From the NCBI GenBank assembly GCA_964502525.1, contig CAZCXH010000107.1, positions 1 to 17,211 of the forward strand: DNA of 17,211 bases, given 5' to 3'. Each line of letters opens with the position of its first letter. The first letter of the stretch is position 1. Below the pieces are notes generated by a model that was not told where the DNA came from, did not search any database, and saw nothing but the letters and a program-made list of their open reading frames with translations. A program made the position numbers and the translations under genes. The DNA comes from DATLYB01 sp964502525 (GTDB lineage Bacteria > Bacteroidota > Bacteroidia > Chitinophagales > CAIOSU01). Below are positions 6,701 through 14,300 of this stretch, in pieces.

Positions 6701-8082
6701 TTTGATAGTGATCTGATTGCTCCGCTTGTTCTGTCAGCACCAATCAGCCAGTCGTTAGTTCCGGTGACATAATGTTCGATGGCCTCGCCAAAGATGTCGC
6801 TGAACGATTCATTTAACGCACCAGATTCCTGCTCATAATCTAACTTAGCAGCCGATGCGCTGCCGGTAACGGCATGAGTGTATTCATGGCCGATAATATC
6901 CAATGTTCCCCACGAGTCTGCAAGCGTTCCGGAACTTCCCAAACCCACGAGCATGATTCCTCCGGTAAATGTCATGAATGCATTGTCGGTATAAGTACAT
7001 CCTGCAGGCGGACTGCAATCAAACACGGCATTGATAAAGCCGTTGATGCTTCCATTGGCATCGTCATACGAATTGCGACCATGGGCATTAAGAAAATAGT
7101 CGTAAGAAGACTTGGTTTCCCATAAAACCGTTCCGCCAAAGATCTCGTTCATAGTTGTCCAGGTGTTGGTCGTATTTTCAATTTCAACAGCACTGGAAGT
7201 TGTAGTGGTGCTTCCCCAGTTTCTTATATGAATAGCAGCCGCCTGGCAATCATCCCTTAGGCGGAAATTCGTAGCTGTATATTTATCGGTGTTCATTCCC
7301 TGATTGCCATTCCAAATCGTATTTACGGTTGCTGCGGTGCAATTGGATTCAAGCGGGAGTGTACGCAGGATCGCACCGGTTACAGCATCTACATAAACCC
7401 GGCTAATACTGTGAGGGCTTGCAGCATGAATATCAAACCTGTATGCCAACCTTAAAGCAGTTGCGGCTCCCGTCCAGTATAGTTCCCCTTCCGGGAAGTA
7501 GGTCGCTTTCGGATCGCCTGATCTCTCCTTCAAATCATTTTCCCAAAATTTGTCCTCCCACATATATCTTTCCGCGCCTACATGATTCTTTGCTTCGTCC
7601 AACGCAGCTTCCTCGCTCAGTACCGGTACTTCAGTTAGGTTGCCGGTTATATCCAACGCCCTACCGTTAAATGAAACTACAATTCCGTTTCTCGTATGTA
7701 CAATATATAACGTTCCATCAATAGGAATCCCCTTGTAGATTTGGATGTAACGGAAATGTGAATATCCCAACTCGTCTTTGTCCTCTTTTATCATTTTGAA
7801 ATCAATTTCAGAGCTGGATTTCATGGCTCTGTTAAGCCACGGAATGAAATCCACAATCGGAATTTCCGGAGTGGCGCCAAACTTTACAAAAGAAGGATAT
7901 GAACTTTCATAGCCCTCTTTCAAATAAATCGCGCCCGGCAATATTTTGCTAGCCTTCTCTCCATAATACTCTTTTGGCTGAAATGGCAGCTTTTGAGCAT
8001 ACAGGCCTGCTGAAATAACAAGCAGAAATAAGAGGCAGGCGATCTTTCGGCTTTCATCTTTTAGGGGAAACATGCTTTTCAT
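3772..8082 (-). CDS. Secreted M4 (thermolysin-like) metalloprotease with Asn-rich linkers and T9SS tail
   Basis: This encodes 1436 residues from the ATG at 8082 (an alternative ATG is at 8073). The domain order is: signal peptide (about 1-29), fungalysin/thermolysin-type propeptide (about 75-145), M4 catalytic domain (about 250-585), pre-peptidase-C-like domain (about 597-715), four Cys-rich units (723-815), and three Ig-like domains (about 822-934, 987-1100 and 1218-1330). Asn-rich linkers lie between the Ig-like domains, and a T9SS sorting domain (about 1355-1436, opening VYPNPNQGEF) closes the protein. Zinc ligands His399 and His403 lie in HEYTH with catalytic Glu400. The third ligand is Glu425 in GALNESFSDIFG, and the transition-state His is 493 in GVHYNSG. 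All key residues are present, so an active, zymogen-type, zinc-dependent extracellular protease is expected. The Ig-like domains and linkers probably hold it at the surface or bind a substrate. It is transcribed alone, with a hairpin just behind the stop. Confidence 0.95.
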   Translation of the reverse strand: MKSMFPLKDESRKIACLLFLLVISAGLYAQKLPFQPKEYYGEKASKILPGAIYLKEGYESSYPSFVKFGATPEIPIVDFIPWLNRAMKSSSEIDFKMIKEDKDELGYSHFRYIQIYKGIPIDGTLYIVHTRNGIVVSFNGRALDITGNLTEVPVLSEEAALDEAKNHVGAERYMWEDKFWENDLKERSGDPKATYFPEGELYWTGAATALRLAYRFDIHAASPHSISRVYVDAVTGAILRTLPLESNCTAATVNTIWNGNQGMNTDKYTATNFRLRDDCQAAAIHIRNWGSTTTTSSAVEIENTTNTWTTMNEIFGGTVLWETKSSYDYFLNAHGRNSYDDANGSINGFINAVFDCSPPAGCTYTDNAFMTFTGGIMLVGLGSSGTLADSWGTLDIIGHEYTHAVTGSASAAKLDYEQESGALNESFSDIFGEAIEHYVTGTNDWLIGADRTSGAIRSLSNPNTFSQPDTYLGTNWFTITPPCDNSNDQCGVHYNSGVQNFWFYLLTVGGAGTNDNGDSYNVSGIGIDNAAAIAYRNLTVYLVSSSDYSAARDWSIQSAIDLFGECSAEVIATTNAWYAVGVGAQATENDLCGCALPISCGDEVTGTTIGATLDVEPACPVAPTAPGVWYKMTGDGRVAIATTCSAGTTYDTKISVYEGICGSLVCVTGNDDDGSCSFDPFFSTVSWLTTAGTDYYILVHGFGTATGDFTLSINCLCILNSQCEDGDLCTTDICVNGQCTSSPVTCDDGDVCNGLEFCDPFFGCLPGTPLICDDGVACTDNTCDVIMGCLYIPNNALCDDFDRCTDNYCDPVTGCYYIPRGEVTGFTLVRSGRNGDIGPLNNYDVIYTRCRINIRAEVDCRQHIRSVVFRLNGNTHRIENVFPYALAGNNSGDYFQLNLGAGTYHLEAIPWSGHNGTGTPGVPYDIWFTVSSDRCNNNNNNNNNWNNNNNWNNNNNNNWNNNNNNNNNNNNNNNNNNWNNNNNNCRGEVVGFTLVREGRNGDIGPLYDNDVINTNCGVNIRAEVACQSNIRSIQFLVNGSTYRIENSAPYALEGDNSGNYKRLSLRPGLYRVRVVPWSGFNATGNSGYSYEIALRVVSSGCNNNNNNQNNNNWNNNNNQNNNNNNWNNNNNNQNNNNNNWNNNNNNQNNNNNNWNNNNNNQNNNNNNWNNNNNNQNNNNNNWNNNNNNQNNNNNNWNNNNNNQNNNNNNWNNNNNNCPGEVVSFTLVRAGTTGEIDILDHGDLINSTCKVNILADVICPGSVRSVVFRINGSYYRIENGAPYALAGDNSGNYNQLNLAPGTYNLKATPWSGINGTGTEGISHELSFTIVQNARTCLTNNYSQKTSGTEDETGYNMKVYPNPNQGEFNVELNLEELSALEILLYDIEGRVLYKNKKLSVDGSYIEKISLDPHAVGIYFLSVDVNGVIRTEKILYTSR
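4435..4779 (-). repeat. 42-bp minisatellite encoding an (N6-Q-N6-W) linker, 115 residues
   Basis: Residues 1102-1216 of the metalloprotease consist only of Asn, Gln and Trp. From the second Gln on, Gln and Trp alternate exactly every seventh residue, eight of each in total, with six Asn between. The DNA unit is 42 bp (14 codons), with AAC and AAT in a conserved order inside each heptad. One synonymous site (last Asn before Gln) reads att, att, gtt, att, gtt, att along successive units, so an 84-bp higher-order repeat is visible. The first units after residue 1101 are shorter (N6-Q-N4-W-N5). The tract is flanked on both sides by Cys codons and lies between Ig-like domains 2 and 3. Confidence 0.95.
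5131..5277 (-). repeat. Asn/Trp linker of 49 residues with a 9-bp DNA repeat
   Basis: Residues 936-984 of the metalloprotease are Asn interrupted only by Trp, with no Gln, between Ig-like domains 1 and 2. Trp spacing is irregular, and one Asn run is 18 residues long. On the plus strand the long run is built from a 9-bp unit, gtt-att-att, about six times. This differs from the 42-bp unit of the second linker, so the two tracts grew separately. Cys residues flank this tract too. Confidence 0.92.
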
Positions 8083-8628
8083 GATTGAAATTTGTTTAGG
8101 ATGTGCAAGCGTATAAATTCTGTTTCATTTTTCCAACTGACTTCTTTCGCTACATTTTAAATAAAGCAATTATTAATGGATGCTAAAAAGCAACATACTA
8201 TAAATGACAATTCAGGCGTAACCTGCTGATATCAAGAGATTCCCTTCGATTGCTATTTTTAATTTCAATTGACGAACACAGAGAAAATGCTTGTTATGAA
8301 AAAGCCGGAAATAATTTTCAGGCGTTGAAAAGGCTTTGCATGGAAACAGTGCCTGTAAAATGGATAAAAGTCAGGAACGGCAAATCCTGTGGACTTCGCT
8401 GTAATTAAGTCTTTCCGCTTGATTCAGGCATAATTTTTTGCTTTAATAGCTCCTGAAAAAACTCTAACGAAAAAGTTGGAAATATTTCATGCCGGAGGGG
8501 GAATTCTCTATCTTCGCGCCTGACCGCTCATCATAGAGACTGTTTATTTTAAATCAAATCATAATAGAATGATAATGGAACGCTGATGGCGCAGATTGTG
8601 CAGATAATCGCTGATTGTTTTATCTGTG
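8083..8628. other. Intergenic region upstream of the protease gene
   Basis: No gene is seen in these 546 bp. It should hold the protease promoter near 8083-8200 on the minus strand, but no clear TTG / TAnnTTTG pair could be placed. On the plus strand TATCTTCG at 8509-8516 resembles a Bacteroidetes -7 element, but the nearest TTG (8476-8478) is too far upstream and no plus-strand gene follows. One copy of a dispersed repeat lies at its right end (8571-8603). Confidence 0.45.
8571..8603 (+). repeat. Dispersed repeat, copy 1
   Basis: This 33-bp stretch, with core GGAACGCTGATGGCGCAGAT, matches 8823-8855 at 28 of 33 positions in the same direction. The following bases (ATAATCGCTGATTGTTTTATC, to about 8624) have no partner in the second copy. 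It has the look of the GCTGATGACGCGGATT-type intergenic repeats found in many Bacteroidetes genomes; that link is from memory and unverified. Confidence 0.6.
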
Positions 8629-8822
8629 TCATGCTACTTGCATGGTATCAGTTAGTGCATTGATAAATCCTACATCGTTGATGCCAACGCCTGGATATAT
8701 CCCCAAGGTACCGGCTCCGGCATTCCAACCACTGCCTATTGGGTTAGAAAGACCTTGAGGATACACGAAACCTGTCAGATTAATCCATTTTCTGCCATAA
8801 AGGTCGTCCCTTTTGAGATTTT
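8629..8822 (-). pseudogene. Possible gene remnant between two repeat copies
   Basis: A minus-strand frame here reads plausibly as protein (YGRKWINLTGFVYPQG, then GIYPGVGINDVGFINALTD), stopping at 8629. An open frame continues upstream to an ATG at 8979, but that part crosses the dispersed repeat and the end of the barrel gene in another frame, so it is unlikely to be a real start. I do not recognise a family. It may be the tail of a lost gene or chance. Confidence 0.25.
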
Positions 8823-8855
8823 GATAATAGAACGCTGATGACGCGGAATGCGCAG
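8823..8855 (+). repeat. Dispersed repeat, copy 2
   Basis: This is the second copy of the 33-bp element at 8571-8603, with five substitutions (core AGAACGCTGATGACGCGGAA). The two copies are direct repeats 252 bp apart and bracket the possible remnant at 8629-8822. Confidence 0.6.
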
Positions 8856-8930
8856 TCCGGCACCAATGGGAACGCAAACCTTTGTGAATTATGATAACCG
8901 TACGCAAGCCAGATTTACCCCAGCGCTTCC

Positions 8931-10088
8931 TCAAGGATGAGTCTTCGCTTTTTTCAAATCCATTCCACACTTTGGACATTTGTTTGGCGCATTACTCGTT
9001 TCTCCGGGGTGCATGGGGCAGTAATATTTGCCTGAAGCTTCGGGTTGCTTCGCAGTCCGCATCGCAAAGAATCTGAATGATAACCCAGCGGTCAAGGCAT
9101 ATTGCGAACCCACCTGAGTATAGAATTCACTGCTGTTCAAGTATTGATACACCGGGAAATCGCTGGCAGCGTAAACGATAAATTTTCCCCTGGTAAAGGT
9201 GAGTTGGGGCGTGATGAATACTTTTTTATATCCCGTTGCTTCCGGGTAATAGTTGGAAGGTTTGCCGTACAGCAAAATGTATTCGTTAATTTTCATTTTG
9301 CCGGCCCATTCAAAGCGAACCTGAGCAGTTATTCCAAAACTTTTGAAAAAAGTTTTTCCACCGAAAAGGCTAATGGCAAAAAAATCTCCTGATTTTTCAC
9401 TATTGGGATTATATCCTTTTCTGATGTACAAAGCATGGGCATAGATATGGAAATCATGTCTGGCATATTTCCTCGAAAAAAAAGTGGAAAAGATAATGTC
9501 AGGCGCTCCGGATGATAATTGCACCGCCTGCGGCTTGATGACATAAAAAGTTTGCCCTGAAAAAGGCTCTATATTCCCCGTTGAGTCGTTATAGCTGCCT
9601 AATGGAATTTTGACTCCTAATCCTACCGTAAATTCAGTTCTTGTTTTTTCTTCAGTCCAATTGATTATATCGTAGCGGGGAAAAAGGATCAAATCGCCAA
9701 TGCCTTTGGATTCATAGGTTGAAGCAGGATCATTATTCAAACCAACTTCTTTCTTGCTGAAATAATAACCTGTTTCCACAGACATGGTAAAATTTTTTGT
9801 CACACCGTACGAAAGGCGGAATGACTCATAAATGCTCTGGAAACTATCGAATGTTTTGTAGGTCTCCCGGGAATCTCCCGAATAAAATTTACCGGAACGA
9901 ATAAACTGAAAGCCGGTATTGAGTTCCATTTGCCTTTCCGCCAATACACCTTGTGCCGCTCCTCCGGCTATGGGGCTTCCGCTTCCGCCTGCGCAACATT
10001 GAGCAGCAGTTTGATTTGAGAACGCTGTTGCGCAGCATATCAACGCGATTGTTCTTAAATGCTTATTTACAGGCGCACAAGCCAACAT
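8931..10088 (-). CDS. Outer-membrane beta-barrel protein with C-terminal heavy-metal-binding domain
   Basis: This encodes 385 residues from the ATG at 10088. The frame stays open to a TTG at 10097 (388 residues), but ATG is preferred. The signal peptide runs over about 28 residues to TAAQ. The mature N-terminus CCAGGSGSPIAGGAAQG is followed by about 300 residues of alternating, aromatic-ended strands typical of an outer-membrane barrel (for example TEFTVGLGVKIPLG, FFAISLFGGKTFF, ALTAGLSFRFF). The last 32 residues hold YYCPMHPGE and CPKCGMDL, the heavy-metal-binding domain known from copper and silver efflux proteins and P-type ATPases. As the barrel's last strand usually ends in the periplasm, the metal site should be periplasmic. 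Metal-related transport or sensing is inferred; the substrate is unknown. It lies 41 bp behind the thioredoxin-like gene and is probably co-transcribed with it. Confidence 0.88.
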   Translation of the reverse strand: MLACAPVNKHLRTIALICCATAFSNQTAAQCCAGGSGSPIAGGAAQGVLAERQMELNTGFQFIRSGKFYSGDSRETYKTFDSFQSIYESFRLSYGVTKNFTMSVETGYYFSKKEVGLNNDPASTYESKGIGDLILFPRYDIINWTEEKTRTEFTVGLGVKIPLGSYNDSTGNIEPFSGQTFYVIKPQAVQLSSGAPDIIFSTFFSRKYARHDFHIYAHALYIRKGYNPNSEKSGDFFAISLFGGKTFFKSFGITAQVRFEWAGKMKINEYILLYGKPSNYYPEATGYKKVFITPQLTFTRGKFIVYAASDFPVYQYLNSSEFYTQVGSQYALTAGLSFRFFAMRTAKQPEASGKYYCPMHPGETSNAPNKCPKCGMDLKKAKTHP

Positions 10089-10129
10089 CAATTGCAATGT
10101 CAGATGTTGAAAATAACAATAAAAATGAA

Positions 10130-10897
10130 TTAATGGGCAACCGTCAGTTTGATGAAATCATTCCTGCGGCCTTCGGATACCTTTATCAGGAACATCCCAT
10201 CCCTGCAGGGCGCGACATCCAATGGAATTTTGTTTTGTCCGGCAGAAAGATTGCCCGAAAAAATCGTTGCAAGCATTTTCCCTTCAAGATTAAAAAGTTC
10301 AATGCGCAAATCAGATGATTTTATAAGATTGAACGTAATTTCTGCTGCCCCGCAGGCAGGATTAGGGATTGCGCGAAGAGATGAAAGGATGTGGTTGGGT
10401 TCGCTGATTCCTGTTGGAGTTAAAGCTTTGTTAATTGCATTTTGAAGAGCCGTTGCATCTACTGTGTTGTTAACATTATACAAAACATCGTGGTTTGAGC
10501 CGAGTACGATAATCTTGGGCATCCCGACTGAACCGTAATCGCGCATGTCAATGGAGGCGTCTGAAAATCGGATGGCTTTAATCATTCCATTTTCATTTGC
10601 CCAGCTATTTATCGAAGCACAATCAGTATTTGCAATATCATCGCAGAGATACATATACACGGTGTTAGGGTGAGATGACTGATAGCTCTCAACCACATTG
10701 TAAGTGGTAAGCGCAGGCCCAACACATGTTACGCAAGGCATTACCCAGACCAGTACAATTACCTTTCCTGAATCCAGCTCGGTAAAAAGATGGTGCGCAG
10801 AACCGCTGCAATCGTTGGCGGTAAAATCAATAGCAATCCTTTGGGCCATGCCAACAGAAGCAAGAGCGAGGAGAAAAATACTGAAGGATATTTTCAT
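10130..10897 (-). CDS. Secreted thioredoxin-like protein with T9SS sorting domain
   Basis: This encodes 255 residues from the ATG at 10897. Residues 1-19 are a signal peptide (cleavage near GMAQ). About 20-160 form a thioredoxin/TlpA-like fold. The redox motif is CVTC (Cys55, Cys58) in VLVWVMPCVTC, and Gly125-Met126-Pro127 supplies the expected cis-proline. Unlike classic thioredoxins, the motif is preceded by Met-Pro instead of Trp. Residues of about 174-255 form a T9SS type A sorting domain, opening with AIPNPACGAAEITF. Extra Cys at 30, 85, 93, 182 and 231 may form disulfides. It should act outside the cell or on its surface as a disulfide reductase, an oxidase or a metal-handling redox protein; which one is not decidable. 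It is the first gene of a two-gene unit with the metal-domain barrel. Confidence 0.88.
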   Translation of the reverse strand: MKISFSIFLLALASVGMAQRIAIDFTANDCSGSAHHLFTELDSGKVIVLVWVMPCVTCVGPALTTYNVVESYQSSHPNTVYMYLCDDIANTDCASINSWANENGMIKAIRFSDASIDMRDYGSVGMPKIIVLGSNHDVLYNVNNTVDATALQNAINKALTPTGISEPNHILSSLRAIPNPACGAAEITFNLIKSSDLRIELFNLEGKMLATIFSGNLSAGQNKIPLDVAPCRDGMFLIKVSEGRRNDFIKLTVAH

Positions 10898-10922
10898 TTT
10901 GAGGTTAATTCTGATTCAGCTT

Positions 10923-11013
10923 ATATGCCATCGGTAAACAGATTTCCGAACTTGTGCCAAATAATACCCGATGGCATATCCTCCGAAGGAGTCCGGAGTC
11001 CTTCGGACCGATC
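10923..11013 (-). repeat. Nested inverted repeats in the leader of the thioredoxin-like gene
   Basis: ATATGCCATCGG (10923-10934) pairs perfectly with CCGATGGCATAT (10968-10979) across a 33-base spacer. Right next to it TCCGAAGGA (10982-10990) pairs with TCCTTCGGA (10999-11007) across eight bases. The nearer arm is 25 bp upstream of the thioredoxin-like ATG. The minus strand can be read through it as SEGLRTPSEDMPSGI and IWHKFGNLFTDGI then stop. I recall such strings as spurious small proteins from Bacteroidetes, so this is probably a dispersed intergenic repeat; that is unverified. It could also act as an RNA leader structure. Confidence 0.65.
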
Positions 11014-11359
11014 ACAGTTCATTTTTTACACTTGTTTCGGGATAACAGCATCTCAAAGATATACTGTGCGCGGGAAAAATCGTACATTTTCTATTTCTGT
11101 TTACAGTTTATCTGTTTACGGTTTCAATTCTGTGATAGCAACTCAGACTCCCCCTCTCCGAAGGAGGGAACAGGAGTGAAACTATGGCGGGAAAGCGCAA
11201 TTTTTGCAGCGCGTTGTAGCGGCTTAAACGCAACTTTGAAACAACTCGTTAGCTCTTTGCGTACAAATTCAAATCGGGGTCCAGTTGTGAGATTGAACCT
11301 ATGTGCTGAAGCCCCGGTCGTCTGAGAGAACCTATTAGTGAACCTGAATTTGAGGAGAG
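11008..11359. other. Divergent intergenic region, no gene seen
   Basis: No supported gene lies here; the open frames at 10954-11325 and 10790-11179 lack coding features. It includes a short CT/GA-rich palindromic element at 11148-11178. The promoter of the giant PKD gene should lie here but no convincing consensus was found. Confidence 0.45.
11148..11178. repeat. Short palindromic intergenic element (TCCGAAGGA core)
   Basis: The stretch around CCCCCTCTCCGAAGGAGGG is an imperfect palindrome with the same TCCGAAGGA core as the hairpin at 10982-11007. It resembles the CCCCTCTCCGAAGGAGGGG-type repeats common between genes in Bacteroidetes (from memory, unverified). Confidence 0.45.
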
Positions 11360-14300
11360 ATGGTGAGAGGAGTGTCCATTTACGAAGGGCTCAAATACCG
11401 CCCTTTAAAGAAGCTAACCCCACATGCGCTGCGAACAGCGCTTGTCCTTTTCCTTTGGATTTTATTGCAGAACAATTCCCACGCGCAGGTTGCCGCTGAT
11501 TTTTCAGCTTCGGTAACGCGCGGCTGTAGTCCGCTGGTGGTTTGCTTCACCGACCTTTCCACGGGAAACCCCGACACATGGCTTTGGGATTTCGGCAACG
11601 GAAATTTTTCGCCCGATCATAACCCCTGTGCCATATATATTAATCCCGGCACTTACACGGTGTCGCTTACGGCAAGCAACACAGGCGGCAGCGACACGAA
11701 AACGATTAACGCGATGATTACCGTTTTCGCTAATCCCGTTGTTGATTTTTCTGCCGATAATGCCCTGGGCTGCGCGCCAGAAACAATCAACTTCACGGAC
11801 GAGACTACCTTGGGCGATGCGCCTTTAGTTTCATGGAGATGGGATTTTGGTGACGGAAACACATCTACTCAGCAAAATCCCGCTAATACTTATACCAATC
11901 CCGGCACTTATACGGTGGTGCTGGAAGTAACCGATTCAAACGGGTGCGAACATAGCAAGAGCGTCAGCAACATGATTACCATCCTTGCATCACCCAATGT
12001 TGATTTCGATCCCGTGCCCAGTTCATCCTGCGGATTCCCGGTCACAGTTACCTTTCAGGATCAATCAACGGGAAGCATGATTACGGACTATTTCTGGGAC
12101 CTTGATGATGGAGCAACATCCACCCTGCAAAATCCTGTGCATACCTACAATTCTCCCGGCACGTATGACGTGTCGCTTACATTGACAAATTCTGCCGGCT
12201 GTACCGCCACAAAAACATTAACCGACTTTCTGGGCAATGGCGGACTTAATGCAGATTTTTCTGTTGATGACACCGATGGATGCGGAAGCGTCAGTCCTGA
12301 TTTCGAAGATCAATCAACATCCTCAGGAACCATTGTTGATTGGTTTTGGGATTTCGGTGATGGCGGCACTTCTAATGTTCAAAATACAACGCACAATTAC
12401 ACCATTCCCGGAACTTATGATGTAACGCTTATTGTCACAGATAACAGTGGATGCACAGATACAACAGTTTATGATGATTTGATAACCGTTTATGTGAGGC
12501 CCGCTGCAAATTTTACGGCTGACAATACCACCGGATGCGCGCTTCCCTTCACTGTGAATTTCACGGAAAGCGCAACGGATGACATTTCATGGTTATGGGA
12601 ATTCGGAGATGGGAACACCTCCACATTGCAGAATCCATCGCACTCTTACACAGACGCGGGAAGCTATGGCGTAAGGCTGACGGTTACAAGCGCTGACGGA
12701 TGCACGCGAACAAGCTTCAAGCCTGACTATATAAAGATCACAAGTCCAAGCGCAAACTTCTGGGCGGATGTTAACCAGGGATGCCTTGATCTCACCGTCA
12801 ATTTTAACGACCAGTCAACTTCATCTTCCGCTATCACAAACTGGAACTGGAATTTCGGTGATGGCGGCACTTCAACGCAGGAAAACCCAAGCCATACTTA
12901 TACTACGGAAGGCACCTTCGATGTGAGGCTCATCATAACGAATGCCGATGGATGCACCGACACCATCGTGAAGACCGGATACATTGCCGCAGGCGAACAG
13001 CCTGATATTCATTTCGGATCGGATAAGCAATTTGCCTGCCTCGGCACTCCGATTCATTTCTATGATTCATCCGATATTGGTGATGAATGGCAATGGGATT
13101 TCGGTGACGGCACGATTGACACTTCGCAAAACCCGGTGCATACCTACACCGATACCGGTGCATTCAATGTTACATTAATAGTTTTCAGCAATGGCTGTTC
13201 GGACACCCTTACACGCAGCGGTTTTGTCACCATTGCCCCGCCCCGCGCTGATTTCGCAGCGGTTCATTCGTGCGCTAATCCGTTTGAGGTCACATTTGCT
13301 GATAGCTCGCTTGGGCCTGACGTTTGGCATTGGGATTTCGGTGATGGAGATACGTCCACTTCCCAAAACAATACTCATGTTTTTGATTCAACCGGAAATT
13401 ACACCGTGAGCCTGTTTGTGGAAGACACTTCCTCCGGTTGTGTTGACAGCACTTCGAGGGTTGTGAGGGTCACTGACCCTGTTGCGGCTTTCAGCGATAC
13501 ATTCGTAACCGGCTGCTATCCGCTCATTGTCAACTTCGCTTCCAATTCAGTTGACGCGGATACTTACCAATGGTTTTTCGGAGATGGAGATACGTCCTCC
13601 CAGGAAAATCCAATAAAAGTTTATGATACGTCAGGCGTGTTTGATGTTACGCTCGTGGTTGCCGACATCCACGGGTGTTTGGATACGCTGGTAAAAAACG
13701 ACAACGTAACCGTTCTTGGCGCTCATGCCTGGTTTGAGGGTGACACGCTTTTCGGATGCACCCCGCTCACCGTTGATTATGCTGATTCATCAACGTCATT
13801 CCTTGGCGCCATCACTTCATGGTACTGGGAATTTGGCGATGGCAACACATCTGCGTTGCAAAATCCCACTAATGTTTATACCGAGCCTGGGTTATACTCC
13901 GTCACCCTTCATGTTACCGACAGCAATGGTTGCATGGATAGTTTGCGGAGGGTGAACTATATCATTCCTACTTATCCCTCTGCGGATTTCATAGCTGACG
14001 ATACCATAGTTTGCGTGGGAGAAGATGTTCGCTTCAATAATTTATCCATCGGGTCCGGGATGAGCTACTTGTGGGATTTCGGTGACGGCACAACTTCAAC
14101 CGACTTTTTGCCGGTTCATGCCTACAGCGCTGAAGGGATTTATACCGTGAGTCTTATTGCAACAGATATTAATGGATGCGACAGCGCCAAGATCAGACCA
14201 CTGTATATTGAAGTTGTGCAGCCGCAGGCAGCATTGACAGCCGATTCGACATTTGCAAGCTGCCCGCCATTGTGGGTGAATTTTACCGACCTCACTCCGG

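Noticed and set aside
8476..8516. Possible Bacteroidetes promoter (TTG, then TATCTTCG) on the plus strand
   Set aside because: The gap between the two elements is about 30 bases, too long for the usual spacing, and no plus-strand gene follows.
8629..8979. 116-residue minus-strand open frame taken as a whole gene
   Set aside because: Its first part overlaps the end of the barrel gene in another frame and then crosses a dispersed repeat; only the last part could be a remnant.
11251..11262. TAGCTCTTTG as a -7 element for the giant PKD gene
   Set aside because: It does not fit TAnnTTTG, and no matching -33 element was found.
10790..11325. Plus-strand open frames of 123-129 residues
   Set aside because: They run through the antisense of the thioredoxin-like gene start and the inverted-repeat block, with no protein family match that I can see.
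10898..11359. tRNA or other structured RNA gene in the divergent region
   Set aside because: No cloverleaf or conserved tRNA box was seen; the hairpins fit an intergenic repeat better.
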